From Paenibacillus hemerocallicola (GTDB taxonomy: Bacteria > Bacillota > Bacilli > Paenibacillales > NBRC-103111), in assembly GCF_006265175.1 (NCBI RefSeq), contig NZ_VDCQ01000076.1, positions 10,259 through 46,467 on the forward strand: a stretch of DNA of 36,209 nucleotides, written 5' to 3'. Positions 8,940 through 16,791 of this stretch are shown here, piece after piece (positions within the stretch are counted from its first letter, which is position 1; each line of letters starts with the position of its first letter). The position numbers and the translations under genes are program-made. The notes beneath the pieces are model-generated. The model saw nothing but the letters and a program-made list of their open reading frames with translations, did not search any database and was not told the origin of the DNA.

Positions 8940-10382
8940 ATGAGCTTGGCATTTCCAAGAAACAAAGCGAGAGTAGGCGTAATTACGGTAGGCCATGAGC
9001 CTTATTGGGAGCAGTTTCCCGGACTGAGGGAAGAACTGGAGGGATATGGACGCGAATTTGAAGCGATGCTGGAATCGTTCGGGGTCGAGGTCGTATCGGC
9101 GGGCTTCGTCGACAATGTCGACCGGGCATTCGCGGCTTCCTCCGAGCTGAAGAAACGGGATATCGAGTTGTTGTTTTGCTTCCTGAGCACGTATGTAACC
9201 TCATCCTCGGCGGCTACGCCGATTCTGAATTTGTCCGTGCCCGCGGTTCTCGTCGCGCTCCAGCCGATGAAACGGCTCGACTACCGCAATACGACGACGT
9301 ACATGCAGCTGGCGAACGACAATATTTGCTCGCTGCCCGAAATCGGCGGCGTTCTCGTACGCGCCGGAAAGCCTGCCGCGGGCATGATCGTCGGCACGCT
9401 GCACGACGACCCTCGGGCAATGAACGAGCTCAGGGCATGGTGCCAGGCGGCTAACGTCCGCCGTGCGTTCAAGTACGGCAAAATCGGCTATATGGGGCAT
9501 ACGTACGAAGGGATGTACGATATGAACTCCGATCCGACGGCGTTCACATCCGCCTTCGGCTCCCATGTCCAGATGCTGGAAATGTGCGATTTGGCCAAGC
9601 TCGTGAACGGCGCGACGGCTAAGGAGACGGCGGACAAACTCGACGAGATCGGAAGCGTATTTACGGTCGCCGATCCGTTCATCGATCCGATTACGCGTCC
9701 GATCAAGCAGGAGGATCTGGAATGGTCGGCCAAGGTTGCGGTCGGACTGGATAAGCTGATCGCCGAATACGGGCTGACGGGGCTCGCGTATTATTACCGC
9801 GGACTCGACAATAACGAGTACGAGCGGATCGGCTCGAACATGGTGCTCGGCAACTCGCTGCTGACCGCGAAAGGGATACCCCTCGCCGGCGAAGCGGACC
9901 TGAAAACATGCGCGGCGATGCTCATTATGGATCGTCTGGGCGCGGGCGGATCGTTCGCCGAGCTTCACCCGTGCGATTTCATCGACGATGTCGTGCTGGT
10001 CGGCCACGACGGTCCGCATAATATCGAGATCAGCGACGGAAAGCCGATCATCCGCGGGTTAGATTTGTTCCACGGCAAGAGAGGATCGGGAATCGGCGTG
10101 GAATTCAGCATTCAGGCAGGTCCGGTTACGCTGCTCGGCATCTCGCAAACGGCGGACGGCAAATACAAGATGATCGCCATCGAAGGGGAATCGATCAAAG
10201 GCGAAATCCCGAGAACGGGCAACACCAATACCCGATGCAAATTTACTTGCGGCGTAGCCGAGTTCGTGGAGAAATGGTGCTCGGCGGGGCCGACCCACCA
10301 CTTCGCGCTCGGCGTAGGACATGTCAATGCGAAAATACGCAAAGCGGCGCAAGTGCTGGGCGTCGAGCTGCAAATCGTTTAA
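8940..10382 (+). CDS. L-fucose/L-arabinose isomerase family protein
   Basis: 480 residues from ATG 8940, which follows AAAGGA at about 11 nt; in-frame ATGs at 8916 and 8928 are possible but less well placed. The family interconverts aldoses and ketoses with a bound Mn2+. Residues expected to bind metal are visible: Glu in GEADLKTC, Glu in FAELHPCDF, His in VLVGHDGPHN, and His in the C-terminal GPTHHFALGVGH, in the same order as Glu306, Glu333, His350 and His450 of E. coli AraA. The length is close to AraA (about 500). Sequence reading alone does not tell arabinose from fucose or another sugar. The SGNH hydrolase gene follows after 47 nt in the same direction, which suggests a small catabolic operon. 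The annotated start is moderately certain; the family is certain. Confidence 0.88.
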   Translation: MSLAFPRNKARVGVITVGHEPYWEQFPGLREELEGYGREFEAMLESFGVEVVSAGFVDNVDRAFAASSELKKRDIELLFCFLSTYVTSSSAATPILNLSVPAVLVALQPMKRLDYRNTTTYMQLANDNICSLPEIGGVLVRAGKPAAGMIVGTLHDDPRAMNELRAWCQAANVRRAFKYGKIGYMGHTYEGMYDMNSDPTAFTSAFGSHVQMLEMCDLAKLVNGATAKETADKLDEIGSVFTVADPFIDPITRPIKQEDLEWSAKVAVGLDKLIAEYGLTGLAYYYRGLDNNEYERIGSNMVLGNSLLTAKGIPLAGEADLKTCAAMLIMDRLGAGGSFAELHPCDFIDDVVLVGHDGPHNIEISDGKPIIRGLDLFHGKRGSGIGVEFSIQAGPVTLLGISQTADGKYKMIAIEGESIKGEIPRTGNTNTRCKFTCGVAEFVEKWCSAGPTHHFALGVGHVNAKIRKAAQVLGVELQIV

Positions 10383-10429
10383 AACGGATGGCGAGAGCGA
10401 TATGGAGTGGAGATAGGGGCGATCGAGCG

Positions 10430-11491
10430 ATGTTTCTTAGAGAGCAGATCGGGGAGAGTATGGTTTTCGAAGGTGCGGAGCCCCAGCCGCTGCGTTACGC
10501 GCCTCATGCCGCCGGTAAGCCGAGGCTGCGCAGCAAAGTGGATCCGGATCACCCGGACAACGTGTGGTTCGAGGATGGGGCAGACTATGTCTTCCATACA
10601 GCGAACGGGACCGTGGGCAGGACGGCGTCCAGTCGGATTCCGGACTGGCGAGAACACCCTTTGTACGGAAGGAGCGGATTCGATCACCGTGACTTTAAGA
10701 CGATTTCGAATTCGGCCTATACGGTTTATGCGGATTATGGGTATGAGGCAATCGCTGATGACGGATGTACGTCTGACGCCGCTTCCGACAAAATGGCGGA
10801 CGAAGCGAGCATGCCTTCGACTCGGACTCCCGCCATATGGAACGCCGGTGCTTCCCCGGGGTTGGACAAAATTCGCCAAAGGCTGGCAGCCGGAGAGTCG
10901 GCAGTCTTCGTCGTGTTCGGAGACAGTATCAGCATGGGTGCGGAAATCGGCGACGTCCGGTACAAATTTGCATTTCGCTTCGCCGAATCGCTGCGTTCCC
11001 GTTTCCCTGAAGCCCTGATCGAGCTGAAGAACAAAGCGATCGGCGGAGAGGCCAGTGCAAGGGCACTGACGCGATTGCATGACGACGTGATCGCGGAGCG
11101 GCCGGATCTCGTATTGATCGGATACGGCATGAACGATCAAAACCGGAAAGAGGACGGCTCCAATTCCATTTCTCCGCAGTCTTTCGAGCGGAATATAGCT
11201 TCGATGATCGAGCAGATCCGGGCGGATACGGAAGCGGATCTCATATTGATCACGCCATGCGTGCCGAATCCGGACTGGATATTCGCCAGCGCCAACGTTG
11301 CGGATTACGCGATGGCGCTGCGCAGGCTCGCCGTACGGTACGGGACGGGGATCGCCGATGTGCAGCTCGGCTGGCAGGCGGAACTCGCGGCGGGAAAATC
11401 GCATGCTAGCCTGTTGATCAACAACGTGAACCATCCGAACGAGTACGGTCACGGGATTTATGCCCGGACTTTGGAAAAGCTGTTTCTATAG
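10430..11491 (+). CDS. SGNH/GDSL-family hydrolase, probable carbohydrate esterase
   Basis: 353 residues; ATG 10430 follows an AGGGG site by about 10 nt. There is no signal peptide, so it should act in the cytoplasm. The first 150 residues are a separate region without a motif I recognise. The SGNH domain follows: VVFGDSISMG carries the nucleophilic serine, NKAIGGEASAR the glycine, GYGMND the asparagine, and NHPNEYGHGIYA the histidine. The usual Asp three residues before the His is replaced (NNVNHPN), so the enzyme may use a Ser-His dyad or an Asp from elsewhere. In Paenibacilli such proteins often remove acetyl groups from sugars, which would fit with the isomerase just upstream. The substrate is not known. 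A terminator lies 27 nt after the stop. Confidence 0.88.
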   Translation: MFLREQIGESMVFEGAEPQPLRYAPHAAGKPRLRSKVDPDHPDNVWFEDGADYVFHTANGTVGRTASSRIPDWREHPLYGRSGFDHRDFKTISNSAYTVYADYGYEAIADDGCTSDAASDKMADEASMPSTRTPAIWNAGASPGLDKIRQRLAAGESAVFVVFGDSISMGAEIGDVRYKFAFRFAESLRSRFPEALIELKNKAIGGEASARALTRLHDDVIAERPDLVLIGYGMNDQNRKEDGSNSISPQSFERNIASMIEQIRADTEADLILITPCVPNPDWIFASANVADYAMALRRLAVRYGTGIADVQLGWQAELAAGKSHASLLINNVNHPNEYGHGIYARTLEKLFL

Positions 11492-11517
11492 CAGCAAGCC
11501 GCACCCATTTGCATCGA

Positions 11518-11546
11518 AGAGCCCCTTGTCGTGGGAGCTCTTTTTT
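11518..11546 (+). terminator. intrinsic terminator after the SGNH hydrolase gene
   Basis: AGAGCCCC (11518-11525) pairs with GGGAGCTCT, one bulged A, followed by six T. Well placed to end the isomerase-esterase transcript. Confidence 0.85.
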
Positions 11547-11893
11547 GCACGTATTTTTGCGCGCGATCAGGAACTTGGTGATGGCGGTCAAGCACATATT
11601 GCGTCTATGGTTTCGAGTAGGAGTCTATCCGGAATGTGCTTATGGGGCGAGAATTGCGACAAAAGGCGATCCGGCGTCATGGAGACATGGTGATGATGGA
11701 GGCGCGGACTCAAAGTGTTGTGGAAAGTGAAGGCCGACTCAAAGCATTTGAGGAGTGGGGGCGGACACAAGAGAGAGCCGAGGAGGTGAAGACGTGCCTG
11801 CAGCAGATGTATAGGCAAGCATTATGCATGTGTGAAGTTCATTAAATGGAAAAAGTACATGTATTGCAGGCAGACCAGTTATCCGTGCAGCAT

Positions 11894-12026
11894 CAAATGG
11901 AAAACATCCATTTATTTACGAGCATAGTGGCAGAATTGTCCTTTTGAGCGATTTTACCTGTACATATTCCAGTTATTTTATTGTTTTTCTTGTTATGGCC
12001 GAAAATAAATGTATGTTTTCCATTTG
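11894..12026. repeat. 133-bp element with 27-bp inverted ends
   Basis: The arm at 11894-11920 and the arm at 12000-12026 match as inverted copies at 25 of 27 positions, with 79 nt between them. Each arm contains its own small dyad, AAATGGA..TCCATTT at 11895-11913. A third partial copy of AAATGGAAAA is near 11846. The form resembles a miniature inverted-repeat element or a long structured RNA. There is no open frame inside it. Confidence 0.6.
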
Positions 12027-12083
12027 CATTTTGGAGGAGGAGGCTGGGCGTACGCGCTTGATGGCAAACTCGGCAAGCAGGAC

Positions 12084-12113
12084 AAAAAGCCGCGGAAAAC
12101 CGCGGCTTTTTTC
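12084..12113 (+). terminator. strong hairpin terminator without a recognised gene in front
   Basis: AAAAGCCGCGG (12085-12095) and CCGCGGCTTTT (12100-12110) form a perfect 11-bp stem with an AAAA loop, flanked by A on the left and T on the right, so it can work in both directions. On the minus strand it would stop transcription coming from the sugar-isomerase-like gene that ends at 12240. On the plus strand no gene is seen before it. Confidence 0.8.
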
Positions 12114-12239
12114 AATCTTTATAAGATTCGGAGTCCCCGCAAAGTATCTGGAAAAGCACCGGAGCAAAGGCACCGCTTTGTGGGATTATTGGAAATCCGG
12201 TGATGATGCGAGCGAAGATTCTGAACATACACCGTCATG

Positions 12240-13040
12240 CTACAAGTTCGCATACTCCTGCTCGAAACGCCGCTTCATCCAAAGTCTGACTTTCCACAGA
12301 TCCGCGAGCGGCTGACGTGTATGCGGCAGCGTCGGCATATACCCTGGCGGGCCGAATTCCGGGTTGAACGTCAGCTCCGCCGTGCCGTCCTCGCGCCGCC
12401 TGCGCGCGATATCCATCCACCAGCCGAGATGAACGCGAAGCTCCTCGGCGTATTCCGGCGCGCTCGGGTCCGACACCTGCGGTCCTTCGCGATGGCCGAC
12501 CCGGCCGTGAATGTGGATTGCCCGGGATATGGCCAAATCGAGATGAGCCTTCTGATCGTCCAGCAAGCTTTCGCATACGTTGCACCAATGGCTGAAATCG
12601 GCCGCGATGTACAGCTCCGGAAACTCGCGAAGCAGCTCCGCCGTCGTCCAAGGCGTAAACATGGCGCGGCCGCGGTGGGTTTCATGGGCGATCGGGATGC
12701 CGATTTCCCGCTCGACGAGAAGCGCTTTCTCGAAAAAGCGCCTGTTCTCATCAAAGCTAAGACCATGGCGGGAGCTGTGGGATACGATAATTGTCGGCGC
12801 GAAGGAAGCCGCGCGCTCCGCCTTGCGCCGGAAATCGGCGATCAGATCGTCCCCGGAGCTATGAATTTGGGCGATGTAGTCGAAGCGGTGCTCCTTCAGA
12901 AGCGCCCGGAATTGCGCCTCCTCCGATTCGTCGGGCGCTCCGCATTCCATGCCCTCGTAACCGGCCTCCGCCGATTTGGCGAACAGCTGCGGCAGCGGGT
13001 CGCTCATTCCCCATCTGGAGACGAACATTTTCAACTGCAC
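12240..13040 (-). CDS. sugar phosphate isomerase/epimerase-like TIM-barrel protein
   Basis: 266 residues; the start is GTG at 13040, about 11 nt after AAAGGA on the minus strand. It belongs to the xylose-isomerase-like / AP endonuclease 2 barrel family, which isomerises or epimerises sugars and inositols using a divalent metal. Candidate ligands occur in the expected order: Glu120 in HETHRGR, Asp148 in AADFSHW, His176/His178 in AIHIHGRVGH and Glu228 in FNPEFGP. There is no signal peptide, so it is cytosolic. It lies downstream of the sugar-binding lipoprotein gene on the same strand (93-nt gap) but appears to have its own promoter. The role is probably in catabolism of the sugar captured by that lipoprotein; the exact reaction cannot be read. 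Confidence 0.87.
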   Translation of the reverse strand: MQLKMFVSRWGMSDPLPQLFAKSAEAGYEGMECGAPDESEEAQFRALLKEHRFDYIAQIHSSGDDLIADFRRKAERAASFAPTIIVSHSSRHGLSFDENRRFFEKALLVEREIGIPIAHETHRGRAMFTPWTTAELLREFPELYIAADFSHWCNVCESLLDDQKAHLDLAISRAIHIHGRVGHREGPQVSDPSAPEYAEELRVHLGWWMDIARRRREDGTAELTFNPEFGPPGYMPTLPHTRQPLADLWKVRLWMKRRFEQEYANL

Positions 13041-13080
13041 GGCTCATCCCGTCCTTTCGGCTTGTCGGCCTTTTGACCCC

Positions 13081-13110
13081 AGTATACCAATACCCGGGGG
13101 ACGGTGTCAC
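13081..13110 (-). promoter_or_regulatory. sigma-A-like promoter for the isomerase/epimerase gene
   Basis: On the minus strand, GTGACA (13105-13110) and TATACT (13081-13086) are 18 nt apart, each matching the consensus at five of six bases. The -10 is about 40 nt before the GTG start. Confidence 0.55.
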
Positions 13111-13133
13111 TACATGTCTATGACAGGAATCAT

Positions 13134-14492
13134 TTACTTGGTTTGCGCCTTTTGATCGGCAACCATTTTTTCGATCTTCTCGTCGACCTCGCGCATCGTC
13201 GAGTTGATATCGGTCTTGCCGGTGAAGAAGTTTTGCATGCCGGCATTGACGATGTCGAACGCCTTCTGGTCCCAGTCCGTTCTTTCGTACGGGTCGGCGG
13301 CGCGAGTGCCGTAGATCGCGTTCAAATCGAGCCCGGCGGCCAGCGGATTGCCCTCGAACAGCGTTTTGCGTACGTCCGGACTGACAAGGGGCGTTACGTA
13401 GCCCATTTTGCTCAGCGCTTTCTGGACTTCGTCGGACGAGTAGTACACCGCTACTTTAAAGGCCAAATCCTGCTGCTTGGACAGCTTGTTGACGGCCAGC
13501 CCGCCGCCGAACAGGCCGGTCCCTACGCCCGGCTTATCCTTGAACACGGGGTAAGTCGTAATACCGAGCTTGAAGCCGCCTTGCGCCGCTTGGACGAAAT
13601 CCGTATCGGTGACCATCACGATATGAGGGTACATCGCCAACGTCTTCGTCTCCAGAAACGCTTTCCGCCCGTCTCCATGTTTGGCCCCCTCGGGGAAGTT
13701 GCCGGGAACGCCGTAAATATCCGCATACGTTTGATAAAGCGTTTTCCAGCCCGGCGTCGAGCCCACGAGCGATTTCCACGTCTTGGCATCGACGAACGGC
13801 AGCGACAATTGCTTCTGCATCCGATTCACGTTCAACCCGGCATCGAGTCCGCGGTAGGCGACTCCCCCCTCGTTACGGGCGAGCTTCTTGGACAGCTCGA
13901 TCAGATCTTGCCACGTACTATTCGCTTTCGGGTACGCGACCCCGAACTTGTCGAACAGATCCTTGTTGTAATGAAGGACGAACGGCTGGACGGAGAACGG
14001 AATGAGCAGCAGCTCGTTTTTGTTTACGGAGTAGGAGCGTACGTCCTTGATGATATAAGGGTCGAACCGATTCAGGTCGACACCGTATTTTTTGACCAGC
14101 GGATCGAGATTCAGCGCCAGATCGAGGTTCGTCAGCTCCTGCAAATTCGTATATCCTTGATCGAACAGATCGGGAGGCGTAGCGGCCAACTGGTCCTGCA
14201 GCTTGATGGTGGTCGGCGCTTTCGTGAACGTAACGTTCGGAAATTTCTGCTTCAGCACATTGCGGTATTTTTGCTCGAACTGTTCGTCGGATATTCCGAC
14301 GCGGATAAGAATTTCGGCCTTCTCGTCCGAGCCGAACGAGTCCGCCGCCGCCGTTTTGGGCTCCGTTTTATTGGAATCGGCGTTGTCGGCGGGTTTGGCA
14401 TCGGAATTCGACGAGCTGCTCCCGCAAGCTGCAAGCAGAGGTACGAGAAGAATGGTAGCCCCCATAGTCGCAATCCATCGTTTGTACATCAT
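13134..14492 (-). CDS. sugar-binding lipoprotein of an ABC transporter (family 1 solute-binding protein)
   Basis: 452 residues if begun at ATG 14492, where AGGGGGA stands 9 nt upstream; ATG codons at 14519, 14498 and 14489 are in frame but less well spaced. The signal peptide ends in the lipobox PLLAAC with Cys23, followed by a Ser/Asn/Asp/Lys-rich linker. The body shows QPFVLHYNKDLFDKFGVAYP near residue 155, the late substrate-domain segment DLAFKVAVYYSSDEVQKALS near residue 350, and an acidic and basic C-terminal tail typical of Paenibacillus binding proteins. It is similar in layout to the lipoprotein at 458-1801 but not a recent copy. It also lacks neighbouring permease and ATPase genes. 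With the downstream isomerase-like gene it forms a minus-strand carbohydrate pair. Substrate unknown. Confidence 0.9.
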   Translation of the reverse strand: MMYKRWIATMGATILLVPLLAACGSSSSNSDAKPADNADSNKTEPKTAAADSFGSDEKAEILIRVGISDEQFEQKYRNVLKQKFPNVTFTKAPTTIKLQDQLAATPPDLFDQGYTNLQELTNLDLALNLDPLVKKYGVDLNRFDPYIIKDVRSYSVNKNELLLIPFSVQPFVLHYNKDLFDKFGVAYPKANSTWQDLIELSKKLARNEGGVAYRGLDAGLNVNRMQKQLSLPFVDAKTWKSLVGSTPGWKTLYQTYADIYGVPGNFPEGAKHGDGRKAFLETKTLAMYPHIVMVTDTDFVQAAQGGFKLGITTYPVFKDKPGVGTGLFGGGLAVNKLSKQQDLAFKVAVYYSSDEVQKALSKMGYVTPLVSPDVRKTLFEGNPLAAGLDLNAIYGTRAADPYERTDWDQKAFDIVNAGMQNFFTGKTDINSTMREVDEKIEKMVADQKAQTK

Positions 14493-14909
14493 GAGCATTT
14501 TCCCCCTGTAGTCCCGCAATGTCCTCTAAATGGACGATGTTGCGTCGGACTTTCGTAATGTAGTAGTTGCGTGACGCTGCACATGCGATGCAAGGGTGTC
14601 CGGCGTCGGGTGCGGCGGAAACGGTTGCAGCCGCCGGCGGATGATGTCGTAGTCCCCCTTTCGCTCCGCGCGATCGAAGACTCCCGGAGAAACACCCCTC
14701 ATGCCTAGTACTGTATAAAAGATATGGCCAAAGTGAAATGCACCGTTTCCGTGAACGATTTACTTGCCGTTACAACGGCCATTTGCGAATTTTGACCCGA
14801 TTTGCGGATCGTTACATCGGGAGCCGGAAACGCCAGGCAGAAGGAGATCGGAGCTGTCTGAGAGAATAATCTAAGTAACGTTCGGATCGACTTATATAGG
14901 AGGAGTACG
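14493..14909. other. intergenic region between divergent units
   Basis: 417 nt separate the minus-strand lipoprotein gene from the plus-strand PNPOx-like gene. No gene is seen. GCCGTT-AC-AACGGC at 14766-14779 is a perfect 6-bp dyad and could be an operator for a LacI- or TetR-like protein, but it is short. AGGAGGA just before 14910 is the ribosome binding site of the next gene. I could not fix promoters with confidence. Confidence 0.4.
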
Positions 14910-15467
14910 ATGGGAAAAAGCTATAAGGACATTCAACCGGAGCACGCTGTGTTCATTCGCAAGCAGCATCTGTTTTTCGTTGCCTCGGCACCGCTGTCGG
15001 AGGATGGACGCGTCAACCTTTCTCCGAAGGGCTACGACACGTTCCGCATCATGTCCTCTACGGAGGTCGCCTATTTGGACTTGACCGGCAGCGGCAATGA
15101 AACGAGCGCCCATCTGATGGAAAACGGGAGAATGACGATCATGTTCATGGCTTTCGAGGGCGGCCCGTCCATATTGCGCCTATACGGCAAAGGATCGGTC
15201 GCGCTGCCGGGTTCGCCCGAATGGGATCGGCTCTCCCCGGATTATCCCGAACTGCCCGGAGCGCGGCAAATCGTCACGATGCGGGTAGAATCCGTCTCCA
15301 CCTCGTGCGGCTTCAGCGTCCCTTATTACGAATACAAGGGCGAGAGGGAGCGATTGATCGAGTGGGCGGATCATATGGGGGATGATCGGCTCCGCTCGTA
15401 CAGAGCGGAGAAGAACTCGGCCAGCATCGACCGGATGCCTACCCATCTCGGTCAGGCGAGAGTATGA
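14910..15467 (+). CDS. pyridoxamine 5'-phosphate oxidase family protein (flavin split-barrel)
   Basis: 185 residues with a strong AGGAGGA site. The N-terminal half matches the split-barrel flavin-binding family: FIRKQHLFFVASAPLSEDGR, VNLSPKGYDTFRIM, then AYLDLTGSGNETSAHLMENG and MFMAFEGGPSILRLYGKG. These proteins bind FMN or a related cofactor; most relatives of this subtype have no proven substrate, and true pyridoxine oxidase activity is not implied. The last four bases overlap the start of the metallophosphoesterase gene (ATGA), so the two are translated in a coupled way. There is no membrane segment. The family is sure and the reaction is not. Confidence 0.88.
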   Translation: MGKSYKDIQPEHAVFIRKQHLFFVASAPLSEDGRVNLSPKGYDTFRIMSSTEVAYLDLTGSGNETSAHLMENGRMTIMFMAFEGGPSILRLYGKGSVALPGSPEWDRLSPDYPELPGARQIVTMRVESVSTSCGFSVPYYEYKGERERLIEWADHMGDDRLRSYRAEKNSASIDRMPTHLGQARV

Positions 15468-16339
15468 AAATCGCATTTGTCGGAGATATCCACGGAAGAG
15501 TTTTTCATATGCTGGCCGTTGTTGCGAATTGGCAGCGCGTATATGACTGCAAATTGGATATGATCGTGCAGGTCGGGGACTTCGGGGCGTATCCCGACCC
15601 CGATGAGGCGATGCTCGGAAGCAGGTTCGTCCGAGAAGATCGTACGGAGCTTGATTTCGGCAAATATGTCCGGGCGGACGGACCGCTCGCGGAAGCTATA
15701 GACGCGATAAAGGTGCAATTTCAGACTCCGATCCGATTTATTCGCGGCAACCACGAGGATTTCCGGTGGCTCGCCAGTCAAGGAGATCCGGCGGAGGAAG
15801 AGACGTCGATCGATCCGTTCCGGCTAGTCCGGCATATACGCGACGGCGCAATCAAACAGATCGGCGGCGTAAAGATCGCTTATCTCGGCGGCATCGAGAC
15901 AGCAGGGCAAGAGCCGAAATCGATCGACGACCAAGCGTACAACCGGATTCTGTCTTGCACTCCCGGAGAGATCGACATTTTGGTTACTCACGATGCACCT
16001 TATGGAATAGGGACGGACTTTCACGGCAGAACCCAGGGATCGAGACGGATTTCGGAGCTCATCGATCGGGTACGGCCGAAGTTTTTGTTCGCGGGGCACT
16101 ATCATCAGAGAATCGGACCGCTTTCATTCGGACCGACCGTTTTTTTCGGGTTGAATATTTTGATTCCACCGCGGAACGATTCCCGCAGAACCGATCCGAC
16201 GGAGAAAGCGCAGCCAGGAAGCTTGGCCATACTGGATACCGGAAGCATGACGGCGGGCTTCGTGACGGATGAACGGGTATTGGATGTCGGGAGAGATTTT
16301 GATTTCATAAAATATGCCGCAAACCGCAGGTTCGGATAA
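15464..16339 (+). CDS. calcineurin-like metallophosphoesterase
   Basis: 291 residues. It should cleave a phosphomonoester or phosphodiester with two metal ions in the cytoplasm. All the signature blocks are present in order: GDIHGR (residues 7-12), GDFGAYPDPD near 45, GNHEDF near 88, THDAPYGIG near 177 and GHYHQR near 212. There is no signal peptide. It overlaps the preceding gene by four bases, which suggests the two products are made together and may act on the same compound. The C-terminal 60 residues (ILDTGSMTAGFV) are beyond the core fold. The substrate could be a nucleotide, a nucleic acid end or a phosphoprotein; the sequence does not tell. Confidence 0.9.
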   Translation: MKIAFVGDIHGRVFHMLAVVANWQRVYDCKLDMIVQVGDFGAYPDPDEAMLGSRFVREDRTELDFGKYVRADGPLAEAIDAIKVQFQTPIRFIRGNHEDFRWLASQGDPAEEETSIDPFRLVRHIRDGAIKQIGGVKIAYLGGIETAGQEPKSIDDQAYNRILSCTPGEIDILVTHDAPYGIGTDFHGRTQGSRRISELIDRVRPKFLFAGHYHQRIGPLSFGPTVFFGLNILIPPRNDSRRTDPTEKAQPGSLAILDTGSMTAGFVTDERVLDVGRDFDFIKYAANRRFG

Positions 16340-16407
16340 AAGAAATAATCAAAAGGTATACTTTTCAAGCGCGAAGGAGTATAGTAAGAAGGTGAATAGC
16401 GAGATGG

Positions 16408-16442
16408 AACTGCTCTTAACATGTGTTGGGAGCAGTTTTTCT
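16408..16442 (+). terminator. intrinsic terminator after the metallophosphoesterase gene
   Basis: AACTGCTC (16408-16415) pairs with GAGCAGTT (16430-16437) around a 14-nt loop, followed by TTTC and more T. It separates this unit from the HU gene. Confidence 0.8.
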
Positions 16443-16482
16443 TTTGGGACGGTCGGTATTAATAAAAAAGAGGTGGAATGGA

Positions 16483-16761
16483 ATGAATAAAGAAGAGCTT
16501 ATAGAAAGAGTGGCGAAATCAAGCGGCTTTACCAAGAAGAATGCGGAGAAGGCCGTAACCTCCGTTCTGGATTCGATATTCGAAGCATTGACCCAAAATG
16601 AAAAGGTTCAGCTTGTAGGCTTCGGAAATTTTGCCGTGCGGGATCGCGAAGCGCGCAAGGGGAGAAATCGCATCACGGGCGAGGAAGTCGAGCTCCCGGC
16701 GGATAAAGTTCCGGTTTTTGCTGCCGGAAAAGATTTGAAAGAGGCTCTAAATACACCCTGA
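16483..16761 (+). CDS. hup: HU family DNA-binding protein
   Basis: 92 residues from ATG 16483, seven bases after AGGTGG; a longer frame to 16423 would start inside the upstream terminator. HU dimers bend and compact DNA without much sequence preference and help recombination, repair and replication. MNKEELIERVAKSSGFTKKNAEKAV is the dimerisation helix pair, VQLVGFGNFAVRDREARKGRN is the classic DNA-binding signature, and the tail VPVFAAGKDLKEALN is typical of HU. The length is that of Bacillus HBsu (92). The next gene, an RNA helicase, starts 30 nt later, so they may share a transcript. This may be one of several HU copies in the genome. Confidence 0.95.
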   Translation: MNKEELIERVAKSSGFTKKNAEKAVTSVLDSIFEALTQNEKVQLVGFGNFAVRDREARKGRNRITGEEVELPADKVPVFAAGKDLKEALNTP

Positions 16762-16791
16762 ATAAGCCTGCGGTGAAACGAAGGAGATACA

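Larger units (their letters stand above)
11547..12239. other. gene-poor stretch with an inverted-repeat element and an orphan terminator
   Basis: About 690 nt without a convincing gene. Several short frames exist. One begins at ATG 11687 and ends near 11845, giving about 52 residues rich in Glu, Arg and Gln, with a weak site GGAG upstream; I do not recognise it and would not call it. Another frame, from ATG 12061, runs through a strong hairpin and is unlikely to be coding. The stretch holds a 133-bp inverted-repeat element (11894-12026) and a strong terminator (12084-12113). It could be a small RNA locus or the remains of an inserted element. Confidence 0.5.

Noticed and set aside
11636-11845. 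Small frame ending at 11845 as a gene
   Set aside because: Only weak initiation signals and no recognisable family; kept only as a note in the description of the gene-poor stretch.
13104-14558. 484-residue plus-strand frame opposite the sugar-binding lipoprotein gene
   Set aside because: The minus strand has a signal peptide, lipobox and conserved body; the plus frame is Arg- and Gln-rich shadow sequence.
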